A stretch of DNA of 64,000 bases from contig CAJXSK010000002.1 in assembly GCA_913061075.1 (NCBI GenBank), positions 186,001 to 250,000 on the forward strand, written 5' to 3'. The position numbers were made by a program, and so were the translations under genes. Position 1 is the stretch's first letter. The number at the start of each line of letters is the position of its first letter. Below the pieces are notes generated by a model. The model did not search any database and was not told where the DNA came from. It saw only the letters and a list, made by a program, of their open reading frames with translations. Below are positions 20,412-29,282 of this stretch, piece after piece. The DNA comes from an uncultured Piscirickettsiaceae bacterium (GTDB lineage Bacteria > Pseudomonadota > Gammaproteobacteria > Methylococcales > Cycloclasticaceae).

Positions 20412-21632
20412 TTAGAAGACATCACCCATTTTAAAGATGGGCAAGTACATGGCAACAATCAATCCACCCACAAGCACACCTAACACAGCCATGATCATAG
20501 GTTCAATTAGACTGGCCAGAGAGTCAACGGCATTATCAACTTCCTCTTCATAGAAATCGGCGACTTTACCTAGCATGGCTTCAACAGAACCCGCTTCTTC
20601 GCCAATGGCGACCATTTGCACAACCATATGTGGGAATAGTTCAGCATTTTTCATTGCTTGCTGTAGCTGAATACCAGTTGCGACTTCTTCACGAATTTGC
20701 ATCACCGCTTTTGAGTACACAATATTACCCGTAGCACCAGCAACAGAACCAAGCGCTTCTACAAGTGGAACACCAGCAGCTGACATAGTGGCTAATGTTC
20801 TAGCATAACGGGCTATAGCTGCTTTATTCATGATTTCACCTATGATTGGCATTTTTAATACCACTCGGTCAATACCGTGATTGAATGCTAATGAGCGTTT
20901 TTTGACTTCTTTTAGTATAAAAATAATAGCCATTATGGTGCCAAAAATAGCCCACCACCACTCTTGCATAAACCGAGACAATGCAACAACCATTTGTGTG
21001 AACACGGGTAAATCGGCACCGAACCCTGTAAACAAGCTTTCGAATTGCGGAACCACAAAAATTAGAAGAATAGCGGTAACAATAACTGCAATAACAAGTA
21101 CAGAAATTGGGTATGTCAGCGCTTTTTTAATTTTAGCTTTTAGGATTTCAGTTTTTTCTTTGTATTCTGCGATTTTTCCTAATAACTCCTCTAGAATACC
21201 TGCGTGTTCGCCAGCTTCTACAAGGTTACAAAATAGTTCATCGAAGTGGTGAGGGAATTTACTGAGTCCCTCGTTTAAAGTTGAACCGCCTTCGATTTCA
21301 GCCTTAATTGACAACAACATGTCTTGCATGGCTGGTTTTTCATGACCTTTGCCAATGATTTCAAATGCTTGAACCATCGGAATGCCCGCAGCCATCATGG
21401 TGGCTAGTTGGCGACTAAAAACAGCAATATCCTTGGGTACAATTGGCTTCTGCCCGAAACTGCCAAATAAATCTTTAGGCTTCTTTTTAACTTTTATCGG
21501 CCTTATTCCTTGTCGCCTAAGTTCGGCTTTAACCATCGCATCATTTCGAGCTGAAATTTCGCCCTTGCTTCGGTTGCCTTTTGTGTCGGTCCCTTCCCAG
21601 ATAAACGTAATTTTTTCAGGTGTTGCAGCCAT
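20412..21632 (-). CDS. pilC: PilC, type IV pilus inner-membrane platform protein
   Basis: Polytopic protein of the PilC/GspF family that sits under the growing pilus and couples the cytoplasmic ATPases to pilin insertion. The 406 residues hold two T2SSF domains in tandem (roughly 70-195 and 270-395), each with the family pattern (FSRQLATMMAAGIPMVQA and YARTLATMSAAGVPLVEA) and associated membrane helices. The stop lies close to pilD and the start five bases after pilB. Confidence 0.96.
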   Translation of the reverse strand: MAATPEKITFIWEGTDTKGNRSKGEISARNDAMVKAELRRQGIRPIKVKKKPKDLFGSFGQKPIVPKDIAVFSRQLATMMAAGIPMVQAFEIIGKGHEKPAMQDMLLSIKAEIEGGSTLNEGLSKFPHHFDELFCNLVEAGEHAGILEELLGKIAEYKEKTEILKAKIKKALTYPISVLVIAVIVTAILLIFVVPQFESLFTGFGADLPVFTQMVVALSRFMQEWWWAIFGTIMAIIFILKEVKKRSLAFNHGIDRVVLKMPIIGEIMNKAAIARYARTLATMSAAGVPLVEALGSVAGATGNIVYSKAVMQIREEVATGIQLQQAMKNAELFPHMVVQMVAIGEEAGSVEAMLGKVADFYEEEVDNAVDSLASLIEPMIMAVLGVLVGGLIVAMYLPIFKMGDVF

Positions 21633-21637
21633 AAGTA

Positions 21638-23353
21638 TTAGTCTTTTGTAATTCGGTTAATTTCTTCGATACTGGTCACGCCAGTTCTGATTTTATCTAG
21701 ACCTGACTCACGTAATGTTAGTACGCCCTCACTTGCAGATTGGTCTTCAAGGTTTTTGGTGGAGCCACCTTGGATAATAATTTTTTGCATTTCTTCAGAA
21801 ACAGGCATCACTTGGAAAATACCTACGCGGCCCTTATAGCCGTTAACGCATAAGTCGCAACCAACCGCTTTAAATGTTTTGACGGTGGCCGCTTCTTCTT
21901 CAGAAAAACCTTCTTTTAGAAGTAATTCTTTTGGCAATGTTTCTTCTTCCTTACAGCTATCACACAGCTTTCTTGCCAAACGTTGAGCCATAATTAATAA
22001 AACAGCAGAAGCGATATTGTAAGGTGGAATGCCCATTTGACTTAAACGGTTTAATGTTTGTGGGGCATCATTAGTGTGTAATGTAGATAATACAAGGTGA
22101 CCTGTTTGAGCCGCTTTAACTGAAATTTCAGCTGTTTCTAGATCGCGAATCTCACCAACCATTATAATATCTGGGTCTTGCCGTAAGAAAGCACGTAAAC
22201 CTTCCGCAAATGTTAAACCGGTTTTTACATTAACATTAACTTGGTTAATACCTGAAACGGTTATTTCAACGGGATCTTCAGCAGTTGAAATATTAATATC
22301 GGGGTCATTTAAAATATTTAGGGCAGTGTACAAGGTCACTGTTTTACCACTACCCGTTGGGCCGGTAACCAAAATCATTCCATACGGCTTTTTAATGGCC
22401 GTCATAAATTGTTCTCTTTGCACTTCACTAAAGCCGAGTTGCTCAATGCCAACTTGTGCACTGGTTGGGTCTAATATACGTAGAACAATTTTCTCACCGT
22501 ATAGTGTTGGGCAGGTGTTCACACGAAAATCGATGGCTCTTTTTTTGGAAAGAGACATTTTAATACGACCATCTTGAGGGACGCGACGTTCGGATATATT
22601 CATACGTGACATGACCTTAATACGCGAGGTCAATTTATTCGCAATACTAGATGGTGGCGACGCCACTTCTTTTAAAATTCCGTCATGTCTAACTCGAATT
22701 CTAAAGATTTTTTCATATGGCTCAAAATGGATGTCAGAAGCGCCTTTGTTAATGGCATCTAATAGAATTTTGTTAACAAAACGAACGACCGGCGCGTCAT
22801 CAATATCAGCATCGTTATCTTCAGTTGGTGTATCTGAGCCTTCTTCAAAATCAATGTTATCAAGGTCTAAGTCTCCGCCCATGAGATCAGCCATGGAGCT
22901 TTCAGACGCTTCCATGCTCGCATCAATAACTTTTAAGAGCTTGTTTTCTTCGACAAGAATCGCTTCTGTGCTGGTTCTAGTGTGAAACTTAATCTCATCC
23001 AGCGCTTGTAAGTTGGTAGGGTCAGAAACGGCTACAAAAAGTTTGTTTCCTCGCTTGAAGATTGGCAATGCGTGGTGTTTTCTGATGAGCTTTTCGGTAA
23101 CAAGGTCTGATGGAATAGCCTCAAGGTCCAGAGCAGAAATATCAAAAAGCGGGACCCCAAATTCTTGAGAGGCGGCGATAGCAATTGTTTGGCTATCCAA
23201 AATTTTCTTCTCAACTAGATGCGTTACAAAAGGTGTTTTATGTTTAAGGGCTTCATCAAAGTGTTGTCGAGCAGCTTCCTCGGTTAGTAATCCGTCTAAG
23301 ACAAGGCGCCGCGCTAGTCCACCTAAATGCATTTTTTCTTTAGAAACTGCCAT
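21638..23353 (-). CDS. pilB: PilB, type IV pilus assembly ATPase
   Basis: Hexameric cytoplasmic ATPase that powers pilus extension. The 571-residue protein has an N-terminal T2SSE/MshEN-type domain, the Walker A motif GPTGSGKT at 331-338, Asp box and Walker B (IIMVGEIRDLETAEI), a His box (STLHTNDA) and the zinc-binding pairs C464/C467 and C499/C502. Ahead of it on this strand are an AAGGATG ribosome-binding site and a TATACT -10-like box at 23405-23410 with no good -35. No pilin gene is next to it, although pilA often sits there. Confidence 0.96.
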   Translation of the reverse strand: MAVSKEKMHLGGLARRLVLDGLLTEEAARQHFDEALKHKTPFVTHLVEKKILDSQTIAIAASQEFGVPLFDISALDLEAIPSDLVTEKLIRKHHALPIFKRGNKLFVAVSDPTNLQALDEIKFHTRTSTEAILVEENKLLKVIDASMEASESSMADLMGGDLDLDNIDFEEGSDTPTEDNDADIDDAPVVRFVNKILLDAINKGASDIHFEPYEKIFRIRVRHDGILKEVASPPSSIANKLTSRIKVMSRMNISERRVPQDGRIKMSLSKKRAIDFRVNTCPTLYGEKIVLRILDPTSAQVGIEQLGFSEVQREQFMTAIKKPYGMILVTGPTGSGKTVTLYTALNILNDPDINISTAEDPVEITVSGINQVNVNVKTGLTFAEGLRAFLRQDPDIIMVGEIRDLETAEISVKAAQTGHLVLSTLHTNDAPQTLNRLSQMGIPPYNIASAVLLIMAQRLARKLCDSCKEEETLPKELLLKEGFSEEEAATVKTFKAVGCDLCVNGYKGRVGIFQVMPVSEEMQKIIIQGGSTKNLEDQSASEGVLTLRESGLDKIRTGVTSIEEINRITKD

Positions 23354-23473
23354 GTTAAATTATCTACTGCATCCTTAAGTTGAGTTCGGTAATAGCTTAA
23401 TACTAGTATAAAAAGTTAATTTGTCCAGTATTTGAGAAAGTAGATAAGTGTATTTTGTGCTGAACGTCATGCA

Positions 23474-24883
23474 TTACTCTTTTGTTCGACCATAAAGGTC
23501 CTCAAAACGCACAATATCATCTTCCCCAAGGTATGAGCCAGATTGCACCTCAATCATTTCAACGGGTACCTTTCCGGGGTTTTCCAATGAATGCACAGAG
23601 CCAATGGGCACGTACGTTGATTCATTTTCGGACAATAACCGTTCAACATCATCGATAGTGACTTTAGCCGTACCAGAAACGACGATCCAGTGTTCAGCTC
23701 GATGGTGGTGCATTTGTACCGACAGTTTCGCGCCAGGATTTACCGTAATGCGCTTCACCTGGTATCGCTCACCTACATCAATAGAGTCATATTTACCCCA
23801 GGGGCGATAAATTTTTCGATGACTTTCTGATTCGCTGCGGGAGTTTTCTTTAAGCTGGTCAACTAGCGATTTTACATCCTGTACGTGGTCAGGGTGTGCA
23901 ACCATTACAGCATCAGCCGTTTCCACCACAATGGCTTTGTCCATGCCGAGAGTGGTCACGAGCCGGTGTTCTGAATGAATATAACAATTGGTAGAGTTTT
24001 TTTGCAGCACATCACCGCGAATAACATTATTATCAGCATCTTTTTCAGCTGTTTCCCACAGTGATGTCCAAGAACCTAGGTCACTCCAACCAGCATCTAA
24101 CGGAACAACCACACCATGGTCGGTTTTTTCCATTACGGCATAGTCGATGGATTCAGAGGGGCATTGCTCGAAGGATGTGGATTCTAAACGAGTAAAGTCC
24201 ATGTCGTGTGACGATTGTTCGAGCGCTTGTTCGCAAGCATTTAAAATATCAGGCCGAAATTCTCTCATTTCTTCAATCAAAGTGGAGGCTTTAAATAAAA
24301 ACATGCCGCTGTTCCAGAAAAAATTTCCTGCTTCAATATATTGTTGAGCGGTGTCTGCATTGGGTTTCTCAACAAAACGTGAGATAGGATGAGAGTTATT
24401 ACTCGACATATTAGCTTCAATATAACCAAAGCCTGTTTCGGCGTGGGTAGGCACAATGCCAAATGTAACAATTTTCCCAGCTTCCGCTAATGGTTGGGCA
24501 ACGGATAATGCGTCATGAAAGGCTTGTTTGTTGTTAATGACATGATCAGAGGGCAGAATCAGTAACAACGCCTCAGGGTCACTGGTTAAAGCTGCAATGG
24601 TTAAAGCCGGTGCGGTGTTACGCCCTATAGGTTCTAAAATAATAGATTCTGCTGTGATGTCAAGTTCTCTCAACTGTTCAGCCACCATGAATCGGTGGTC
24701 ATCACTGCAAATCACCATGGGTTGGCTAGATATTATTGGTGTATTCAAGCGCAAAAGTGTTTCTTGGAACATCGTCTGTTCAGATGTAATAGCTAGAAAC
24801 TGCTTAGGGCGAGATTTACGAGACAGAGGCCAAAGGCGGGTGCCAGAGCCGCCGGAGAGGATGACGGGGGAAATCATGTTCAT
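23474..24883 (-). CDS. manC: ManC/AlgA-type mannose-1-phosphate guanylyltransferase / mannose-6-phosphate isomerase
   Basis: Makes GDP-mannose from mannose-1-phosphate and GTP. Its second domain interconverts fructose-6-phosphate and mannose-6-phosphate. The 469 residues start with the nucleotidyltransferase signature GGSGTRLWPLSRKSRPKQFL and continue with the FVEKP and DAGWSDLGSW motifs. The C-terminal type II isomerase cupin contains PWGKYDSID and MHHHRAEHWIVVSGTA. The GDP-mannose would feed the GDP-mannose dehydratase at 29.3-30.4 kb. A second in-frame ATG (24877) two codons in would also fit. No phosphomannomutase gene is in this window. Confidence 0.95.
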   Translation of the reverse strand: MNMISPVILSGGSGTRLWPLSRKSRPKQFLAITSEQTMFQETLLRLNTPIISSQPMVICSDDHRFMVAEQLRELDITAESIILEPIGRNTAPALTIAALTSDPEALLLILPSDHVINNKQAFHDALSVAQPLAEAGKIVTFGIVPTHAETGFGYIEANMSSNNSHPISRFVEKPNADTAQQYIEAGNFFWNSGMFLFKASTLIEEMREFRPDILNACEQALEQSSHDMDFTRLESTSFEQCPSESIDYAVMEKTDHGVVVPLDAGWSDLGSWTSLWETAEKDADNNVIRGDVLQKNSTNCYIHSEHRLVTTLGMDKAIVVETADAVMVAHPDHVQDVKSLVDQLKENSRSESESHRKIYRPWGKYDSIDVGERYQVKRITVNPGAKLSVQMHHHRAEHWIVVSGTAKVTIDDVERLLSENESTYVPIGSVHSLENPGKVPVEMIEVQSGSYLGEDDIVRFEDLYGRTKE

Positions 24884-24919
24884 TTTAGAAAGTTAAAATC
24901 CGTTTAATAAAGTGAGGTA

Positions 24920-24951
24920 ATTATAGTTGAAAACACCTAGATAATTAGGTG
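24920..24951 (-). promoter_or_regulatory. Candidate manC promoter with an overlapping palindrome
   Basis: Read on the minus strand, a perfect TATAAT (24920-24925) lies about 37 bases before the manC start. Just upstream is an inverted repeat, CACCTA (24946-24951) and TAGGTG (24934-24939) around six bases, followed on this strand by TTTT. The repeat occupies the spacer of the presumed promoter, so it could be an operator. The T run also makes it a weak intrinsic terminator for the neuA operon that ends at 25033. No convincing -35 box is visible. Confidence 0.4.
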
Positions 24952-25032
24952 CGGTGTTAAAGCTGTTTTATATTTGTGAAGTAAACTCGGAGTAAGTGGG
25001 GTAAAACATGCTTTCTAGGTTGTTTTATATGA

Positions 25033-25719
25033 TTATCGCATGCTGCTTTGAAGAAGGTTTTCCTTCATTAAGGTCTCAGCTATCAAAAGATCTAATTCGG
25101 TATCTATATCTATACTACGTTCCAATGGCATAAAAAATGGATGGCTTTTGTAAGGAATAAGATGTGTTGTGGCTGATTTAAATGCTTCGACTTTAAACCA
25201 ATATATGGCTCCGTTTATGCGAAATCTTTCAGTATAATCCTGACTTCTTTTTACATTTAATGTTGCTAGGAAACTATCGAAGTTATCCTCTTTTTGATAT
25301 GTCCATTCATTTGGTATTTCGCAAGATGTTACTCCTATAACTGAATTATAGTTTCCTTTTTTAAATTTACGATAAGAGGCTAAGATATCCTCTATTGATC
25401 TTAGTGGGGAGGTCGGTTGCAAGTAGCAGATATTACCGGTTGGTATATTCTCTATATGATGTTGAATAACATTTGCGGCTGTCGAATTATCACATGATAA
25501 GTGCAGAGGCCTTAATTCATTTACAAGGACGCCACAGGAATTAGAAAAATGTGCGATATCTTGAGAGTCGGTTGAAACAATTATTTTATCGAATATCTTG
25601 CTTTCTTTTGCTGCTTGTAGGGTGTAGTAAATAAGTGGCCTACCACATAAGGAAGCTAAGTTTTTATTTGGGATTCTTTTACTTCCGCCCCTAGCAGGGA
25701 TAATGCAAATATTTTTCAT
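25033..25719 (-). CDS. NeuA-type acylneuraminate (nonulosonate) cytidylyltransferase
   Basis: Activates a nonulosonic acid with CTP to its CMP-sugar. The 228-residue protein has the family's N-terminal nucleotide-binding motif IPARGGSKRIPNKN at 7-20, the internal YLQPTSPLRS motif, and the C-terminal acidic metal-binding SIDIDTELDL. Homologues use sialic, legionaminic or pseudaminic acid; sequence does not fix the substrate here. It is the last gene of the minus-strand polysaccharide run, and its start overlaps the end of the aminotransferase gene by four bases. About 150 bases separate it from manC, including a weak hairpin. Confidence 0.88.
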   Translation of the reverse strand: MKNICIIPARGGSKRIPNKNLASLCGRPLIYYTLQAAKESKIFDKIIVSTDSQDIAHFSNSCGVLVNELRPLHLSCDNSTAANVIQHHIENIPTGNICYLQPTSPLRSIEDILASYRKFKKGNYNSVIGVTSCEIPNEWTYQKEDNFDSFLATLNVKRSQDYTERFRINGAIYWFKVEAFKSATTHLIPYKSHPFFMPLERSIDIDTELDLLIAETLMKENLLQSSMR

Positions 25720-26807
25720 TCAATCTTCATTGATTGCTTTATATTCCTAGTAACTTTTTTCAAATCGCTCTCACTTAAATTTGGGTGGGCTGGTAACAAC
25801 AATAGTTCTTTATATAAACAAGCTGATAAATCATAATTATTTTGTTTACGACAAGCTTCGAAAGCTGGCTGAATATTCATTGGCTCGAAGCAACGCCTGT
25901 ATTCGATGCTTGAAGCAGCAAAGTTTTTCTCTATACGTTCTCTGATATGGGGTGTTACCCTAATTGCAACAACCCAATTCGAAGAAAAACAATCTGGTTC
26001 TATATGTTGAAAACTAATATCATGATGTTGTAATTCTGACTGGTAGAATTGAAGTGTAATCAATCTTTTCGCCAATAAAATATCTATGATTTCATATTGC
26101 GCTACACCTACTGCGGCTTGCAAGTTGGTCATTCGGTAATTATATCCAACAACCTCATGATGGTATCGCCTTCCTGGCGCCATTCCATGATCTCTGAGAA
26201 CACGTGCTTTGTCCGCTATTTTACTTGAGTTGAAAATAATCCCACCTCCTTCTCCAGTGGTAATGACCTTGTTGCCGAAGTAGCTATAAGTTACCGCATC
26301 TCCCCAGTTCCCAATATCACGATTAAATATTTTTGCGCCCACTGCTTGAGCAGCATCGACGATGCAATAAATTTTTTTTTCTTTTGCCAATTTAGTTACT
26401 GCTTCAATACCTGAAGGATTACCAAAGAGGCAGACTGTAATGATTGCCTTTGTTCGGTCGTTTAATACGGCCTTAACTTTTTCTAGATTTATGTTCCACG
26501 TTTGTTCGTCAACATCAACAATAACTGGTATTGCACCTATATATAATATAGCATTAAGTGTTGCTCCAAAAGTTATGTTAGGTACGATAACTTCGTCGTT
26601 TTTCTTTACCCCTAGAGCTAACAATGCAAGGTGCAATGCCACTGTACCATTTGATGTTGACACCGCATTCCCGAGAGTATTACGTGCCATATGTTTTTCA
26701 AATTGGGCTACAAAGCGCCCTTGAGATGAAATCCAGTTTTCGTCTAAACACTGATTTAGGTACAGGCGGGTATTACCATTTAAATTTGGCTCAAAGATCC
26801 TAATCAT
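25716..26807 (-). CDS. DegT/DnrJ/EryC1-family sugar aminotransferase, perosamine-synthase-like
   Basis: PLP-dependent nucleotide-sugar aminotransferase of 363 residues. The PLP lysine is K180 in SYFGNKVITTGEGG and the cofactor aspartate is in IVDAAQAVGA (D151). The opening EPNLNGNTRLYLNQCLDENWISS and the VGYNYRMTNLQAA segment strongly recall GDP-perosamine synthases (PerA/RfbE), which aminate GDP-4-keto-6-deoxymannose. That fits the GDP-mannose dehydratase in the same operon. Aminotransferases of nonulosonate pathways (LegC, PseC) belong to the same superfamily, so that alternative stays open. Four-base overlaps tie it to both neighbours. Confidence 0.85.
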   Translation of the reverse strand: MIRIFEPNLNGNTRLYLNQCLDENWISSQGRFVAQFEKHMARNTLGNAVSTSNGTVALHLALLALGVKKNDEVIVPNITFGATLNAILYIGAIPVIVDVDEQTWNINLEKVKAVLNDRTKAIITVCLFGNPSGIEAVTKLAKEKKIYCIVDAAQAVGAKIFNRDIGNWGDAVTYSYFGNKVITTGEGGGIIFNSSKIADKARVLRDHGMAPGRRYHHEVVGYNYRMTNLQAAVGVAQYEIIDILLAKRLITLQFYQSELQHHDISFQHIEPDCFSSNWVVAIRVTPHIRERIEKNFAASSIEYRRCFEPMNIQPAFEACRKQNNYDLSACLYKELLLLPAHPNLSESDLKKVTRNIKQSMKIE

Positions 26808-27649
26808 AAGCTGTCTTCACATATGCTAATTAGTTTTTTTAGTATATTTTTTTTGTATGAATATACTTCTATTACGGTGTATGGCATTGTTTCTATGTGA
26901 CCAACAAACCATGAGTTTTTATCAAAGGGATCATTAGTGTCTTCATTGCCGTTATTATCGCTTAAATGCAGACCTCCAATTTTGTCTTTAACTTGTTTGA
27001 GGCCTGAAAGCAGATCAAAACCAAGTGCGTTTGAACTCACTTTAAAATGTGCGACATCTAAAAGCAATTCAACGGGGGCATCGATGTTTGTAAAAAAAAA
27101 CTCAATTTCATCAGGGTCGCTAAGTAATAGAGGGTTTTTTTGGAAGGCATGCAGGTTACTTAGTGAGAGCACGTTGTTTTCAATCAGTAACCTTACGCCT
27201 TGATGCTCAGCATATTCAGATAATAAGATTATTTGTTTTTTAAATTCATCAAGGCTTCTTTTACGGTCTTGAATTTGGCGACCTACTATGGTGCGACCTA
27301 ATTCTTTTGGCTTTGGATCAAAGAGAAAACCTGCATGGACAGCATACTGAGGGATTTCAAACCTACTACATATGTTGATTGACTTTTTTACATGTGCAAT
27401 AGACTGATTGCTAACGTTTTCATCAAAGCTTGCAAGATTTAACACATAGCTATTTTTCGAATAAGGAAGGTAGTTATGGATTGAAATATTGCAATCTAAA
27501 GAAATTAAAGAGCTTAAGTTTTTTTCAAGCTGTTCGTCATACAAGCCTCCTGAAAGTTCTATGTTCTTAAAGCCTAATTGATAGAGGTATAATGCAGCTT
27601 GACAGGCTGTTTGTTTTTTGAAGCCACCTGTGGAAATATATGTATTCAC
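26804..27649 (-). CDS. Sugar-phosphate isomerase/epimerase-like TIM-barrel protein
   Basis: A 281-residue protein with the pattern of the xylose-isomerase-like TIM barrel family (AP endonuclease family 2). Likely metal ligands are seen in strands ending SIHNY, YAVHAGFL, LLIENN, ELLLDVAHFKV and GLHLSDNNG, followed by VIEVYS near the C-terminus. The reaction cannot be named. Its place between a NeuD-type acyltransferase and a sugar aminotransferase, with four-base overlaps on both sides, implies a step in the same sugar pathway. It may substitute for the missing NeuC/LegG hydrolysing epimerase, but that is inference only. Confidence 0.75.
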   Translation of the reverse strand: MNTYISTGGFKKQTACQAALYLYQLGFKNIELSGGLYDEQLEKNLSSLISLDCNISIHNYLPYSKNSYVLNLASFDENVSNQSIAHVKKSINICSRFEIPQYAVHAGFLFDPKPKELGRTIVGRQIQDRKRSLDEFKKQIILLSEYAEHQGVRLLIENNVLSLSNLHAFQKNPLLLSDPDEIEFFFTNIDAPVELLLDVAHFKVSSNALGFDLLSGLKQVKDKIGGLHLSDNNGNEDTNDPFDKNSWFVGHIETMPYTVIEVYSYKKNILKKLISICEDSL

Positions 27650-28251
27650 GTTTTTAACCGTACTGGATTTCCAATATATGTTCCAGGCTGAGCTAGGTCT
27701 TTAGTGACCACTCCACCGCTACCAATAATAATATCTTTGCCCAATGTAATGCCATCATTGACAATCACACCTGCTCCAACGAATACTCGATCATTAATAC
27801 TACATTTCCCACATATAATTGAGCCAGGTGATAAGTTTACAAAATCACCTATGACCGAGTCATGATCAATGATGCAGCCAGTGTTAATGATGCAATGATT
27901 GCCAACCACAACATTTTCTCTAACTATTGCACCTGGCATCACGACTACACCTGTACCTATGCTTGCAGTTGGGGCGATGGTGGCAGTTGGTGAAATTAAT
28001 GTTATTGCAGAAATCTCTTTTAATTGTTTAAGGCTTGCTATATGTTCCCTGATGGAAATATCGCCGATAGCAATGAAATAGCCAGAGCTATCATCTGTTT
28101 CGAAGTGTTCTAATTTTAAAGGTTTTTTTTGAGATATGTTTGATATGTGTAATGTAATATTTTTAATTTTAAAATCATGTAAGGATCCGATCACTTCTTT
28201 CACGGAGCGTGCATGACCACCTGTTCCTATTAAAATGATTTTTTGATGCAT
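27646..28251 (-). CDS. NeuD/PglD-family sugar N- or O-acyltransferase
   Basis: A 201-residue acyltransferase with an N-terminal Rossmann-like half ([18 protein letters not shown]) and a C-terminal left-handed beta-helix of hexapeptide repeats (ISPTATIAPTASIGTGVVVM onward, ending TYIGNPVRLK). The family includes the sialic acid O-acetyltransferase NeuD, the bacillosamine N-acetyltransferase PglD and perosamine N-acetyltransferase PerB. With the perosamine-synthase-like enzyme nearby, a 4-amino sugar is a plausible acceptor. I chose the ATG at 28251; a TTG at 28272 in frame would add seven residues with a GGTGA ahead of it. The gene overlaps the NeuB gene by 22 bases. Confidence 0.83.
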   Translation of the reverse strand: MHQKIILIGTGGHARSVKEVIGSLHDFKIKNITLHISNISQKKPLKLEHFETDDSSGYFIAIGDISIREHIASLKQLKEISAITLISPTATIAPTASIGTGVVVMPGAIVRENVVVGNHCIINTGCIIDHDSVIGDFVNLSPGSIICGKCSINDRVFVGAGVIVNDGITLGKDIIIGSGGVVTKDLAQPGTYIGNPVRLKT

Positions 28252-29282
28252 AAAATATCTGAGAGTGAACAATGATCACCGCGCATTCGGGCAGTTGAAA
28301 TAACGTTGCCTATAAAACCATCTATCGCCTGCCAAGGCAACCCAGTACCTGGTCTAATCATCATAAAATCAGTTTTGTGAAGTGTTTCACCGACTAGAAT
28401 ATCTCTAGAATATGCTAACGACTTTCTGGATATTTGTGCCATCTCCTTTTCTTCATTCTGCATTGTTTTGACTCGATTTCCTAGTTGGGCTTCCGAGCGC
28501 CTTATATTTTTAACTAAATTTGAAAACTCATTTGGCGTACTTGATGCCTTATGGTCCGGCCCCTCTAAGGCTTTATTTGAAGTAAAGTGTTTTTCAATGA
28601 TTGATGCTCCTAACCCAACGGATAAAATTGCCCCAACGGAACCTATACTGTGATCTGAAAGCCCAACGGAATAGGGGAAGTTTTGTTTTAGTGTGTTTAT
28701 CACGTTGAGATTCAAACTTGTATCAGAACAAGGGTAGTTGGACACGCAATGTAGTAAGGCTAAATCAGAGGGTTTGTAGGTTGAAAATTTTCTTAGAGCA
28801 AATTCGATTTCAGCTAAACTTGCCATTCCTAATGATATAATTGAAGGTTTTCTTGTTGCAGCAATTGCTTCTAGTAAGGGGATATCTACTAAATCAGCTG
28901 ATGCGATTTTGTATTCTGATACCCCTAAATCTTCAAGCATTTCAACTGCATTTATACTATATGGTGTTGATATAAAGTTGATAGACTTTTGTTGGCAGTA
29001 CGAAATAATTTCTTGGTGTTGACTTTTACTTAACTCCAGTTTTTTCAACATTTCATAATGAGTTTCACCAGAGCATGTATTAGTAATTTGATATTGCACT
29101 TTAGGAGTGTCAATGCGCGATAAGTCTTCGGCTCTGAAAGATTGAAATTTAACTGCATCAGCTCCCGCAGAGCTAGCTAGGTCGACAAGCTCTATTGCAT
29201 GTTCAACTGAACCATTATGGTTTACACCTATTTCAGCAATTATATAGGTGTGAAGGCGATTCTTATACTTTATGCAATTCAT
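28230..29282 (-). CDS. NeuB-family nonulosonic acid synthase
   Basis: Condenses phosphoenolpyruvate with a free hexose derivative to give a nine-carbon 2-keto acid. The 350 residues comprise a TIM barrel with [56 protein letters not shown] and EKHFT, then a C-terminal SAF (antifreeze-like) domain that closes the active site. All are NeuB hallmarks. Whether the product is sialic, legionaminic or another acid cannot be read. No NeuC/LegG-type epimerase that would supply the usual ManNAc-like substrate is in the window. The gene overlaps gmd upstream by 20 bases. Confidence 0.9.
   Translation of the reverse strand: MNCIKYKNRLHTYIIAEIGVNHNGSVEHAIELVDLASSAGADAVKFQSFRAEDLSRIDTPKVQYQITNTCSGETHYEMLKKLELSKSQHQEIISYCQQKSINFISTPYSINAVEMLEDLGVSEYKIASADLVDIPLLEAIAATRKPSIISLGMASLAEIEFALRKFSTYKPSDLALLHCVSNYPCSDTSLNLNVINTLKQNFPYSVGLSDHSIGSVGAILSVGLGASIIEKHFTSNKALEGPDHKASSTPNEFSNLVKNIRRSEAQLGNRVKTMQNEEKEMAQISRKSLAYSRDILVGETLHKTDFMMIRPGTGLPWQAIDGFIGNVISTARMRGDHCSLSDILCIKKSF

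Noticed and set aside
23405-23410. TATACT -10-like box before pilB with an ATACTAGTAT palindrome
   Set aside because: No acceptable -35 at 16-18 bases, and the palindrome is short and A+T-rich, so it was not listed as a promoter.
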